Of a stretch of 64,000 bases of DNA, positions 37,026-45,508 are shown piece by piece (within the stretch, counting starts at the first letter, position 1; the number at the start of each line of letters is the position of its first letter). The notes below the pieces were generated by a model. That model did no database searches. It was not told where the DNA came from and saw only the letters and a list, made by a program, of their open reading frames with translations. The DNA is from Methylotenera versatilis 79 (lineage in GTDB: Bacteria > Pseudomonadota > Gammaproteobacteria > Burkholderiales > Methylophilaceae), in assembly GCF_000384375.1 (NCBI RefSeq), contig NZ_ARVX01000001.1, positions 1,736,001-1,800,000 on the forward strand, in the 5' to 3' direction. A program made the translations under genes and the position numbers.

Positions 37026-39956
37026 ATGGCTGAATCAGAATCCAATTTAGAGTTTCGCCCAAATCCAGACCAGCTGCTGCAAAAGATTAATCAAGAAGCT
37101 GAAAAAGAAAAACGCGGCCGTTTAAAGATATTCTTTGGCGCGTGCGCGGGTGTGGGTAAAACTTTCGCCATGCTCAATGCGGCGCACAGCTTACAATTAA
37201 AACCCCAGCAATCACAAAGCCAGCAGTCACAAAGTGTAGACGTGATTGTGGGTATTGTAGAAACGCATGGTCGCGCTGGCACGGCCGCACAACTGTTAGG
37301 TTTAACGGTATTGCCGTTAAAAACGTTTCATTATCGTGAGCGTGAATTAAAAGAGTTTGATTTAGATGCCGCATTAGCGCGCAAGCCCGATTTGATTTTG
37401 GTGGATGAGCTTGCGCATTCTAATGTGGAAGGTTCGCGCCACCCCAAGCGCTGGCAAGATGTTGAAGAATTATTAGCCGCAGGAATCGACGTATTTACCA
37501 CGCTGAATGTGCAGCATCTAGAAAGTCTTAACGACATTGTTGGTCAAATCACAGGTGTTCGCGTCAGTGAAACTGTCCCCGATAAAGTATTTGATGATGC
37601 GGATGAAGTGACCTTGGTGGATTTGCCAGCAGATGAATTGTTGCAGCGATTGCAAGAAGGCAAAGTGTATCAATCTCAACAAGCAGAGCGCGCCAGCAAA
37701 AGTTTTTTTCGCAAAGGTAATTTAATTGCGCTACGCGAAATGGCACTAAGACGCACGGCTGACCGCGTCGATTCGCAAATGCGCGAATACCGGACTAATT
37801 CGTCTATCCAACAAGTGTGGCAGGCAAAAGACAGGTTGTTGGTTTGTGTAGGTACAGGGCCAGAGGCTGAGCGTTTAGTGAGGGTGGCGGCTAGATTGGC
37901 GCAAAGTTTAAAATCGGATTGGTTGGCGGTTTATGTAGAAACGCCACAATTACAGCGATTATCAAATGCAGCACGCGACAGCATTTTAAAAACCTTAAAA
38001 CTAGCCGAAACCTTAGGCGCAGAAACGGCGACTTTAAGTGGTACTAATGTCGCCAGTGTTGTATTGAGTTATGCCCGCAGTCGTAATGTGTCGAAGTTGG
38101 TAGTAGGTAAATCGACACGTTCGACATTTGCGCGCTTAATCATGCCTGGCGTGATTGACAACTTAACCAGTCAGGCGACTGATATTGATATTCACGTGGT
38201 TTCACGCGAAAAAACCTTGGCAGAAAATGGTGTACAAGCTTTAGGTGCTCACAAAGATACTCCGCAAGACATTCAATCTAATAGTCTGCATGCCGATTAT
38301 CCACATCAATTACATCATGAGCCCAAACTGCATGGCTATTATTGGGCTGCGACTGCATGCGCTGGCACTTCGTTATTGGCGGCATTGATTTTGCCTTATT
38401 TTGAATTATCCAATTTGGTGATGGTATTTTTGCTTGGCGTCATACTTGTCTCATCCAAATTTGGTAGAGGGCCAGGCATTTTTTCATCCTTTATCAGCGT
38501 GGCTAGTTTTGATTTCTTTTTTGTCACACCAAGATTTTCTTTTTCTATCGCCGATACCGAATATTTGCTGACCTTTGCGGTGATGTTTGTGGTGGCATTA
38601 GTGATCAGCAATTTAACCTCGAACTTGCGTTATCAAGCGGTGGTTGCAATGCGGCGCGAAAAACGCAGTCGCGCTTTGTATGATTTAGGTAAGTCGCTAG
38701 CATCATCATTGACCGCAGAACATATCATCGAAATCAGCACGCATCACTTAACCGGTATTTTCCAATCAAAAGTGGCCATATTGCTGCCCGATAAACAAGA
38801 GAAAATCGTACAGCCAACTTTAAATGATCAGAGTTTTAATGTTGATTTAGGTATAGCTCAGTGGGTTTACGATAATCAACAACAAGCGGGTTACGGCACC
38901 AATACTTTGCCATCATCGCCTGTTCTATATATTCCTTTGCAAGCACCGATGCGCACACGAGGCGTGTTGGCGATTGTGCCGAATAATGACGAAAACGATA
39001 AAGATAATGTTTCTGCAAAGTCCAAACGCCTGATTTTTTTACCAGAACAACGGCAATTATTAGATACATTCGCCTCTCAAATCGCCATCGCGATTGAACG
39101 TGTACATTATGTGGATATAGCGCAAAACGCTTTGGTTTCAATGGAATCGGAACGGTTAAGAAATTCTGTATTAAGTGCAATCTCACATGATTTAAACACA
39201 CCGTTAACCACGATTGTAGCAACGGCTGGCCTGCTTAAGCAGCAATTGAATATGCCATCATTAACTAATAATAACCCGGCAGACCAAAAAAAACAGGAAG
39301 GCGAACGAAATGAATATGTTGATATGCTTTATGAGCAATCGATACGCATGAAAAATCTAGTCGTTAACTTGCTGGATATGGCGAGATTACAATCTGGAAA
39401 AGTGAAGCTCAATAAACAATGGCAAACGATAGAAGAAGTGGTCGGCACAGCTTTGCGCACCATGAAACAATCATTGGCAAAACACCATATTGTGATTGAT
39501 CTAACGAATGCTTCTACGGGTGATTTACCTTTAATACAGTTCGATGCGGTGTTAATCGATCGCGTATTGTGTAATTTATTGGATAACGCCGCCAAATACG
39601 CGCCAGAAGGCAGTAAAATCATTATCAGTGCCAGAACAAATCATCAAGATGTGCTGGTTTCTGTGGCTGATGAAGGCCAAGGTTTACCAGCGAATGTGGA
39701 AGATCAAATGTTTGAAAAATTTACACGTGGTGAAAAAGAATCTGCCAAAGCTGGCGTTGGGCTTGGCTTGTCTATTTGCAAAGCCATTGTTGAAGCGCAT
39801 GGCGGAAAAATCAGTGCGCACAATAGGTTAAGTTCTAGTGCAGTTGAAAATATCAGTCAAACCACAAAAAGCCATATTTCAGGCGCAATTTTTACTTTCT
39901 CATTACCTTTAGGCACGCCACCAAGCTTGCCTGATGATGAAGATTTGCATCATTAG
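37026..39956 (+). CDS. kdpD: Sensor histidine kinase KdpD
   Basis: A 976-residue sensor of K+ limitation and turgor. The N-terminal KdpD domain has Walker A GACAGVGKT (38-46) and the DELAHSN block, and is followed by a USP-like domain (about 265-395). Four membrane helices span about 440-535, then a GAF-like region (about 560-700). The kinase core shows the H box AISHDLNTPLTT, N box NLLDNAAKYAP, DEGQGLP and GVGLGLSICKAIVEAHGG. Small oddities are a Gln/Ser-rich insert after the first domain start (KPQQSQSQQSQS) and an extra stretch of about 20 residues before the final FTFSLPLG. It lies 85 bases after kdpC, within the same locus. Confidence 0.95.
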   Translation: MAESESNLEFRPNPDQLLQKINQEAEKEKRGRLKIFFGACAGVGKTFAMLNAAHSLQLKPQQSQSQQSQSVDVIVGIVETHGRAGTAAQLLGLTVLPLKTFHYRERELKEFDLDAALARKPDLILVDELAHSNVEGSRHPKRWQDVEELLAAGIDVFTTLNVQHLESLNDIVGQITGVRVSETVPDKVFDDADEVTLVDLPADELLQRLQEGKVYQSQQAERASKSFFRKGNLIALREMALRRTADRVDSQMREYRTNSSIQQVWQAKDRLLVCVGTGPEAERLVRVAARLAQSLKSDWLAVYVETPQLQRLSNAARDSILKTLKLAETLGAETATLSGTNVASVVLSYARSRNVSKLVVGKSTRSTFARLIMPGVIDNLTSQATDIDIHVVSREKTLAENGVQALGAHKDTPQDIQSNSLHADYPHQLHHEPKLHGYYWAATACAGTSLLAALILPYFELSNLVMVFLLGVILVSSKFGRGPGIFSSFISVASFDFFFVTPRFSFSIADTEYLLTFAVMFVVALVISNLTSNLRYQAVVAMRREKRSRALYDLGKSLASSLTAEHIIEISTHHLTGIFQSKVAILLPDKQEKIVQPTLNDQSFNVDLGIAQWVYDNQQQAGYGTNTLPSSPVLYIPLQAPMRTRGVLAIVPNNDENDKDNVSAKSKRLIFLPEQRQLLDTFASQIAIAIERVHYVDIAQNALVSMESERLRNSVLSAISHDLNTPLTTIVATAGLLKQQLNMPSLTNNNPADQKKQEGERNEYVDMLYEQSIRMKNLVVNLLDMARLQSGKVKLNKQWQTIEEVVGTALRTMKQSLAKHHIVIDLTNASTGDLPLIQFDAVLIDRVLCNLLDNAAKYAPEGSKIIISARTNHQDVLVSVADEGQGLPANVEDQMFEKFTRGEKESAKAGVGLGLSICKAIVEAHGGKISAHNRLSSSAVENISQTTKSHISGAIFTFSLPLGTPPSLPDDEDLHH

Positions 39957-39972
39957 TGGATACGTCTAATTA

Positions 39973-40659
39973 ATGGGACTTGCTAATATAGTACTGATTG
40001 AAGATGAGCAGCAAATTCGGCGCTTCGTCACTGCTGCGCTTGAGATTGAAAATTTTCAAGTATTTAGCGCAGAAACGGGCAAGCAAGGACTAATTGAGAT
40101 TGGTACCAGAAAACCAGATGCGGTTATTTTAGATTTAGGCTTGCCCGATATCGATGGTTTAGTAGTGATTCGAGATGTCAGAACTTGGAGCAATATTCCC
40201 ATTATTGTATTGTCTGCAAGAACGCAAGAAGCCGAAAAAGTCGCGGCGTTAGATGCTGGCGCGGATGATTTTTTATCTAAACCATTTGGTACACCTGAAC
40301 TGTTAGCCAGAGTGCGCGCGCAATTGCGCCGTAGAAGTATGTTAAGTGAGGCTAGTAGTGAAGGCGTTTATATGTTTGGCGATATCAGTATCGATTTGCC
40401 CAAACGCTTGGTTACAAAAGCTGGTAAGCCCGTGCATTTAACACCGATTGAATTCAGATTATTCACTGAATTGGTCAAAAACGCCGGCAGAGTGGTTACG
40501 CAAAGGCAATTATTGAAAGAAGTTTGGGGGCCAGCTTATGTGGAAAATGAGCATTACCTCAGAATCTACATGAGCCATCTACGCCAAAAGTTGGAAAATG
40601 ATCCTGCACAGCCAGAGCATTTAATCACCGAGATTGGCGTTGGGTTTCGGTTTATATAA
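39973..40659 (+). CDS. kdpE: Response regulator KdpE
   Basis: A 228-residue OmpR-family regulator. The receiver domain (1-120) has acidic residues IEDEQQ, the phospho-acceptor Asp in VILDLGLPDIDG, and the conserved Lys in DFLSKPFGTPEL. The winged-helix DNA-binding domain (about 130-228) contains LTPIEFRLF and ENEHYLRIYMSHLRQKLE. It starts 17 bases after the kdpD stop and is expected to activate the kdp operon, probably through the T-rich site near 32080. Confidence 0.95.
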   Translation: MGLANIVLIEDEQQIRRFVTAALEIENFQVFSAETGKQGLIEIGTRKPDAVILDLGLPDIDGLVVIRDVRTWSNIPIIVLSARTQEAEKVAALDAGADDFLSKPFGTPELLARVRAQLRRRSMLSEASSEGVYMFGDISIDLPKRLVTKAGKPVHLTPIEFRLFTELVKNAGRVVTQRQLLKEVWGPAYVENEHYLRIYMSHLRQKLENDPAQPEHLITEIGVGFRFI

Positions 40660-40685
40660 CGCTTAGTATTTAGCTTTAAATTCGC

Positions 40686-41651
40686 TTAACTATTATCTAT
40701 TTCGTTTGTGATTGCAGCATTATCTAAATCGCTATCTGCTGAAACAGCATTGCTTGGCGTACTATTATTCGGCACGCTGTTTTCTTGCATCATCAATAAA
40801 CGACTTTGTGGCGTTTCCAAACTAACACGGCCAATTGCGCCACTGCGATAATCTGTCAGAAACGCGACTGCAGTTTTTTCCATATCCCATAAACCATCAT
40901 GGCGCTTGTAACTGCGACGCCTAGCAATTGCCTCTAATAAATCCACGCCATCGATTTGCGCGACATCTATTTTCATCGCATCTAATTTGTAGCGCGCATT
41001 GATTAAGTCTGGATAAGTCTGCAATAAATTATCTGCTAAAAAAGTTGCCACATCTTCATCAATCACCGCATTACGGCCAATTGCATGGCTTGCCGCTAAC
41101 ATGTAGCCATCTGATTCATAAGCGATTTTTGGCCACATCATGCCCGGCGTATCTGTGATACTAAATGTCGCATCCAGCTCAAACCGCTGTTGGCTTTTGG
41201 TGACTGCTGGTTCATCACCTACTTTTGCCACGCGGCGATTCAGTAGCGCATTCATCAGTGTTGATTTTCCCACGTTTGGAATGCCCATAATCAATGCGCG
41301 CAACGGTTTTAAATGTGTACCGCGATGCGGCGTAAGTTTGCGACAAACGGCAGGTATTTTTTTTGCATCACCGGCTTTTTTACAGCTTAAAGCCACGGCT
41401 TTGGTATTGGGGAGATTGTTAAAGTAGTTTAGCCAAGCTTCTGTCGCTTTAGGGTCAGCTAAATCCGCTTTATTTAAAATTTTAAGATTAGGCCGCTGGC
41501 GAAACAAGCGCATTTCATTGATAACAGGATTGTGACTGGCTTCTGGCACACGTGCGTCCAACACCTCAATCACCATGTCGGTAAATTCCATGGTTTCTTC
41601 CGCTTTTTTGCGGGCTTGGGTCATATGCCCCGGATACCACTGAATTGCCAT
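40686..41651 (-). CDS. ylqF: Ribosome biogenesis GTPase YlqF (RbgA)
   Basis: A 321-residue circularly permuted GTPase involved in assembly of the large ribosomal subunit. The motif order shows the permutation: G4 NKAD at 60-63 and G5 (LSCKKAG) come before G1 GIPNVGKS (123-130) and G3 DTPG (167-170). The start IQWYPGHMTQARK is the typical N-terminus. The last 30 residues are an acidic, Asn-rich tail likely to be variable. It converges with kdpE, with about 26 bases between stops. Confidence 0.92.
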   Translation of the reverse strand: MAIQWYPGHMTQARKKAEETMEFTDMVIEVLDARVPEASHNPVINEMRLFRQRPNLKILNKADLADPKATEAWLNYFNNLPNTKAVALSCKKAGDAKKIPAVCRKLTPHRGTHLKPLRALIMGIPNVGKSTLMNALLNRRVAKVGDEPAVTKSQQRFELDATFSITDTPGMMWPKIAYESDGYMLAASHAIGRNAVIDEDVATFLADNLLQTYPDLINARYKLDAMKIDVAQIDGVDLLEAIARRRSYKRHDGLWDMEKTAVAFLTDYRSGAIGRVSLETPQSRLLMMQENSVPNNSTPSNAVSADSDLDNAAITNEIDNS

Positions 41652-41848
41652 TTAATGCCTTTAAAATCAAAAAATTCGTCGCAACACTGCGTTGCTTAAT
41701 TATTTTAATCGCTTACATATAAACCATATGCTACGCGCTTAAAATAATTTCGCGCCTTGTTTTGCTTAGACTTTTTTAATTTTCTAGGCATTAAATTGCG
41801 CTTTAAAACGGCATTTTAACACCTTTAAGCTTTACTTAAATTTCAAAC

Positions 41849-42316
41849 TTAATTATTACGCCCACGATCATTATTTCTGCCGCGATTAGAACGCTGATTA
41901 TTTTGCTGCCGCTCTTGCCATTTTTCGCGCGCTTGTTCTCGTTCTTCTGGCGGGCGGTTTTTAAACTCGCGTAAACGGTCTTTTGCTTGTGCTCTTTCAT
42001 TGGGTGATAATTGTTGATAGCGTTGAATGTTATCGCGCGCGCGTTCGCGTTGTTGTGGATCCATTTCACGCCACTTGTTTGCACCATTGCTCAAACGTTC
42101 TTGTCGGTCTGCGGGCAGATTGCCCCAGCGATCTCTTAATGGTGCCAGTGTTTCTTTTTGCTCATTGCTTAAATCTTGCCAGCCGATACCGTTTGCAGCT
42201 ACCGAATAACGTTCAAATCTAGCAAATTCTGATTCGGCATGCGCTATTGGCATCAAGCTCAATAATAAACCGCATAAAACAAAACAACTTTTAAACATAA
42301 TTTTGAAAGAAGGCAT
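41849..42316 (-). CDS. DUF3106 secreted protein
   Basis: A 155-residue protein from the ATG at 42316 (a second ATG at 42298 is also possible; a longer frame to 42400 overlaps the upstream gene and is unlikely). It has a signal peptide (FKSCFVLCGLLLSLMPIAHA) and a strongly helical, Arg/Glu/Gln-rich mature part. That part carries repeated W..L...QKE/ LSP.ER..A..R...F.. units, the pattern of DUF3106. The tail is RGRNNDRGRNN. Third in a sigma factor/DUF3619/DUF3106 series seen in many betaproteobacteria. Function unknown; a regulatory or sensing role in the periplasm is possible. Confidence 0.75.
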   Translation of the reverse strand: MPSFKIMFKSCFVLCGLLLSLMPIAHAESEFARFERYSVAANGIGWQDLSNEQKETLAPLRDRWGNLPADRQERLSNGANKWREMDPQQRERARDNIQRYQQLSPNERAQAKDRLREFKNRPPEEREQAREKWQERQQNNQRSNRGRNNDRGRNN

Positions 42317-42353
42317 TTTTAGGCAATTTTGAGGGTTAAGTAGTGGATATCGC

Positions 42354-42770
42354 TTAAACAGCATCAGCTGAATCTTTGTGGTTGGGCGCTTTTTCAGCAT
42401 TCAATGTTTCTTCTGCCCAAGCATAAAAATCTGGGTCACTAATCACATCTAAGTCTTCGGCATTATTCAGCACTTCTAAAACTGCCGCTGGATTTTCTAC
42501 ATTATTGCTGGCAAGGCCAACAGTATTATCTGTTTGTTGCGGGTTAATCACCACGAAAACCGCGACCAAGGCACAAAAAGCCAATGCGCTTGCAGGCATC
42601 CAAGATTGACTAGTTAACCATTGACTAGACATCCAGTTTGTTTTAACCGATTGGCTATTTAACGCAAGTCTACGTCTATCAGCCAATTGCTGACGCGTAT
42701 CTAAATCCAGCGAATCGACACTGTGATCTAAGTTAAGCCTAATTTTTTGATTAAAATTGTTTTCATTCAT
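42354..42770 (-). CDS. DUF3619 membrane protein, probable sigma-factor partner
   Basis: A 138-residue single-pass membrane protein with GAGG before its ATG. The N-terminal 55 residues are cytoplasmic and charged (LDLDTRQQLADRRRLAL), a helix spans about 58-76, and the rest (ending NHKDSADAV) should face the periplasm. The wording fits DUF3619. It starts 16 bases after the sigma factor gene, so an anti-sigma or membrane sensor role is likely by context but not shown. Confidence 0.72.
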   Translation of the reverse strand: MNENNFNQKIRLNLDHSVDSLDLDTRQQLADRRRLALNSQSVKTNWMSSQWLTSQSWMPASALAFCALVAVFVVINPQQTDNTVGLASNNVENPAAVLEVLNNAEDLDVISDPDFYAWAEETLNAEKAPNHKDSADAV

Positions 42771-42786
42771 GATAATGACCTCACAT

Positions 42787-43305
42787 CTAATGATGATTAT
42801 CCAATTGTTGACGTAATTTTTTCAACGCACGCGCGTAATGTGTTTTTACACTGCTTTCAGAACATTGCATCGCAATCGCCGTTTCGGCAATATCCATGCC
42901 TTCCCACACACGTAGCAAAAATACTTGCTGTTGTCGTAATGGTAGCGCGCTTAATTCAACATTCAAACTTTGCATAAATTGTGCATCCTGCAATTTCACA
43001 TCGGGCGAAGTCGCTGGCGTATCAGGTTGCTGCTCCAGCATATCTTCTGCTTCTTCGTCATCGTCCCAATTCAGCCAGCTACGCATACGGTTACGCACGC
43101 TTTGCCGTCTGTGCCAATCTAAAATACGCGTTTGCAATATGCTATAAAACAGCGGTTTCCATTGCTCTGCGGGATGCGTGCCGTATTTCTGCACCAGCTT
43201 CATCATGGCATCCTGCACAATATCCAGCGCTTCTTCGCGGTTGCCCGTGGCATATTGCGCCATCGAAAACGCGCGGCCTTCAATACTGGCTAAAAATGTT
43301 TGCAT
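42787..43305 (-). CDS. ECF-type RNA polymerase sigma factor
   Basis: A 172-residue sigma-70 family factor of extracytoplasmic-function size. I use the ATG at 43305 (MQTFLASIEGRAF); the frame upstream to 43329 begins with TTG. Region 2 is visible as AFSMAQYATGNREEALDIVQDAMMKL and region 4 as LSALPLRQQQVFLLRVWEGMDIAETA followed by the helix-turn-helix CSESSVKTHYARALKKLR. An acidic linker (DDDEEAEDMLEQQ) joins them. It heads an operon with DUF3619 and DUF3106 genes, consistent with control by a membrane partner. Confidence 0.88.
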   Translation of the reverse strand: MQTFLASIEGRAFSMAQYATGNREEALDIVQDAMMKLVQKYGTHPAEQWKPLFYSILQTRILDWHRRQSVRNRMRSWLNWDDDEEAEDMLEQQPDTPATSPDVKLQDAQFMQSLNVELSALPLRQQQVFLLRVWEGMDIAETAIAMQCSESSVKTHYARALKKLRQQLDNHH

Positions 43306-43579
43306 TGTAATGATGGCCACGCTTTGCAACTGCTCGATAATTGTTTGCTAATAGTAATCCAATTAATCAAATTTAATAAAAATTATATTGTATAAAGTTA
43401 CACATAAATGCGTGTATTTATCTGTTTTATCATTCATTAAACTAGTTTTATTGTTCGTTAATCTGGCGCTTTTTAATGTCCTTACTCATCAAAACGCAGT
43501 CAGCTACACATTGTCTACAAACAAACTAATTTTAAGTATTTAATTTAGTCATTCAAATCATTTGCATTAAAATGACAGC

Positions 43580-44413
43580 ATGCAAAATCCTGACAATCTA
43601 AAATCCTTGCTGCAGCCTAATCAATCCATCACGCTGCTAAAAGCGCTGCATATACTCACAGTTGACGGTAAGCTAAATCAAGACAGTCGCCGCAAGCTCA
43701 AGCAAGTGACGCACTTAATCAATTTTATTGCACCATTATTGAGTGAAATATTGGATAACAATCCCAATCCCACCATTGTTGATCATGGCGCAGGCAAATC
43801 TTATTTAGGTTTTATTTTGTATGATTTATTGTTAAAGCAGCATGCAGCAGGGCAAGTGGTTGGTATAGAAACGCGCGCCGATTTGGTCGAAAAATCAAAA
43901 GTTCTGGCGGCTGATTGCGGGTTTGATCGCATGGATTTTCAGCATTTAAGCGTAGAGCAATCCATCACTTCTGACGCCTTGCCAGAAACTGTGGATATTG
44001 TGACTGCACTGCACGCTTGTAATACCGCGACTGATGATGCGATTCAGTTTGGCTTAAAAAAACAAGCTAAATATATGGTGCTAGTGCCATGTTGTCAGGC
44101 AGAAGTGGCAGAGGTGTTGCGTAAACATAAAAATGAAAGTTTTGGCAAAACACCACTTTCTGAAATTTGGCGACATCCAATCCATACACGCGAGTTTGGC
44201 AGCCAAATCACCAATGTGCTGCGTTGCTTGCAATTGGAAGCAGCAGGTTATTCTGTGACGGTGACTGAATTAGTTGGTTGGGAACACTCCATGAAAAATG
44301 AGTTGATTATCGCCAAATATACGGGTCAGAAACGCAAAAATGCGACAGAACGCTTAAATGCGATTTTAAGTGAGTTTAATCTGCAAGATTTGCAAACACG
44401 GTTTTTGGCCTAA
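43580..44413 (+). CDS. SAM-dependent methyltransferase (Methyltransf_32-like)
   Basis: A 277-residue cytoplasmic protein. The SAM-binding glycine loop is VDHGAGKSYLGF (67-78), motif II is VVGIETRADLVEKS, and a later HACNTATD and VPCCQAEV pair matches the Methyltransf_32 type related to eukaryotic METTL25/RRNAD1. The substrate is unknown. The DNA ligase gene begins five bases after its stop, so the two are probably co-transcribed. The start ATG at 43580 lacks a strong ribosome site. Confidence 0.8.
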   Translation: MQNPDNLKSLLQPNQSITLLKALHILTVDGKLNQDSRRKLKQVTHLINFIAPLLSEILDNNPNPTIVDHGAGKSYLGFILYDLLLKQHAAGQVVGIETRADLVEKSKVLAADCGFDRMDFQHLSVEQSITSDALPETVDIVTALHACNTATDDAIQFGLKKQAKYMVLVPCCQAEVAEVLRKHKNESFGKTPLSEIWRHPIHTREFGSQITNVLRCLQLEAAGYSVTVTELVGWEHSMKNELIIAKYTGQKRKNATERLNAILSEFNLQDLQTRFLA

Positions 44414-44418
44414 ATTAA

Positions 44419-45276
44419 GTGTTAAGTCGAGGCACAATAAGTCGGTATTTGCTCCTTCGCTTATTCTTATGCGCACTGTTTTTCTCTAATGACGCGTTTT
44501 CTCAAGAAATACCTGCGTTATTGTTAGCGCAAAATTATCAGCAAGGTGTTGATGTTAAACAGTATTTAATCAGCGAAAAGTATGATGGTGTGCGCGCTTT
44601 TTGGGATGGAAAGCAACTCATTAGTCGACAAGGCAACATCATTAATGCGCCAGAATGGTTTATCAAAGACTTGCCTAAAATCCAGCTGGATGGCGAATTA
44701 TGGATGGGGCGCGGCAAATTCGATGCACTTTCTGGCGCAGTGCGAAAAGATAAGCCGATTGACGCGGAGTGGAAAAATATCAGCTATCAAATTTTTGAAC
44801 TACCAAACGCAAAAGGACCATTTGAAGCGCGTGCCAAACGGATTGTAGAAATCGTTAAACAAGCCAATCTGCCGCAGCTCAATGCAGTCGCCCAGTTTCG
44901 CGTAAACGATGAAAGTGCGCTAAAACTGCGATTAAAACAAGTGGTGAAAAATGGCGGTGAAGGTTTGATGCTGCACCGTGCCGATGCTGTTTATACAACA
45001 GGTCGAAGTGATGTATTACTAAAACTAAAGCCCTTATATGACGCTGAAGCAAAAGTGATTGGGCATACGGCTGGTAAAGGCAAACATGCAGGAAAGTTAG
45101 GTGCCTTGCTAGTCGAAACGCCACAAGGAATCCGCTTTAAATTGGGCACAGGTTTTAGTGACGCGCAACGCGAAAATCCACCCGAAATTGGCAGTACCGT
45201 GACTTATACTTTTAAAGATACCACCAAAAATGGCAAGCCTAAATTTGCTAGTTTTTTAAGGGTCAGGAACGAGTAA
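44419..45276 (+). CDS. Periplasmic ATP-dependent DNA ligase (LigE type)
   Basis: A 285-residue minimal ATP-dependent ligase. It begins with GTG and carries a signal peptide (RYLLLRLFLCALFFSNDAFS, cleavage near residue 28), so it acts outside the cytoplasm, as proposed for Lig E enzymes. The adenylation site is EKYDGVRA with catalytic Lys54; further motifs are DGELWMGRG, GEGLMLHR and LLKLKP. The OB-fold domain (about 195-285) ends in the family's GTVTYTFKD-like and PKFASFLRVR motifs. No BRCT or zinc domain is present. The enzyme seals nicks in DNA; outside the cell this could serve extracellular or incoming DNA. The gene is next to the methyltransferase and upstream of a secreted nuclease. Confidence 0.88.
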   Translation: MLSRGTISRYLLLRLFLCALFFSNDAFSQEIPALLLAQNYQQGVDVKQYLISEKYDGVRAFWDGKQLISRQGNIINAPEWFIKDLPKIQLDGELWMGRGKFDALSGAVRKDKPIDAEWKNISYQIFELPNAKGPFEARAKRIVEIVKQANLPQLNAVAQFRVNDESALKLRLKQVVKNGGEGLMLHRADAVYTTGRSDVLLKLKPLYDAEAKVIGHTAGKGKHAGKLGALLVETPQGIRFKLGTGFSDAQRENPPEIGSTVTYTFKDTTKNGKPKFASFLRVRNE

Positions 45277-45508
45277 AGTCAAAGTAACTCAAGCAGGTTT
45301 AAAAAGTTTTTTGCTTTAGTTTTAAGTGTTAACTCTCTGCTTAAATTTTCGTTAATTGCTGTTTTCAAACTAGTCTAATCGGACTACGCCTCATGCGCTA
45401 ATCTTAATTTTTCACCCATTCTTAGTTGTTAAAGTAGCCGCGTAAAAGTGCATTCTGTGCATGTTGCTTATTTTTCAACTTTAATCAAAGAACAGGCGTT
45501 GTGAAAAA

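Noticed and set aside
45370-45500. PHO box upstream of the secreted nuclease
   Set aside because: A phosphate-control site would fit the function, but I found no pair of CTGTCAT-like repeats with the right spacing.
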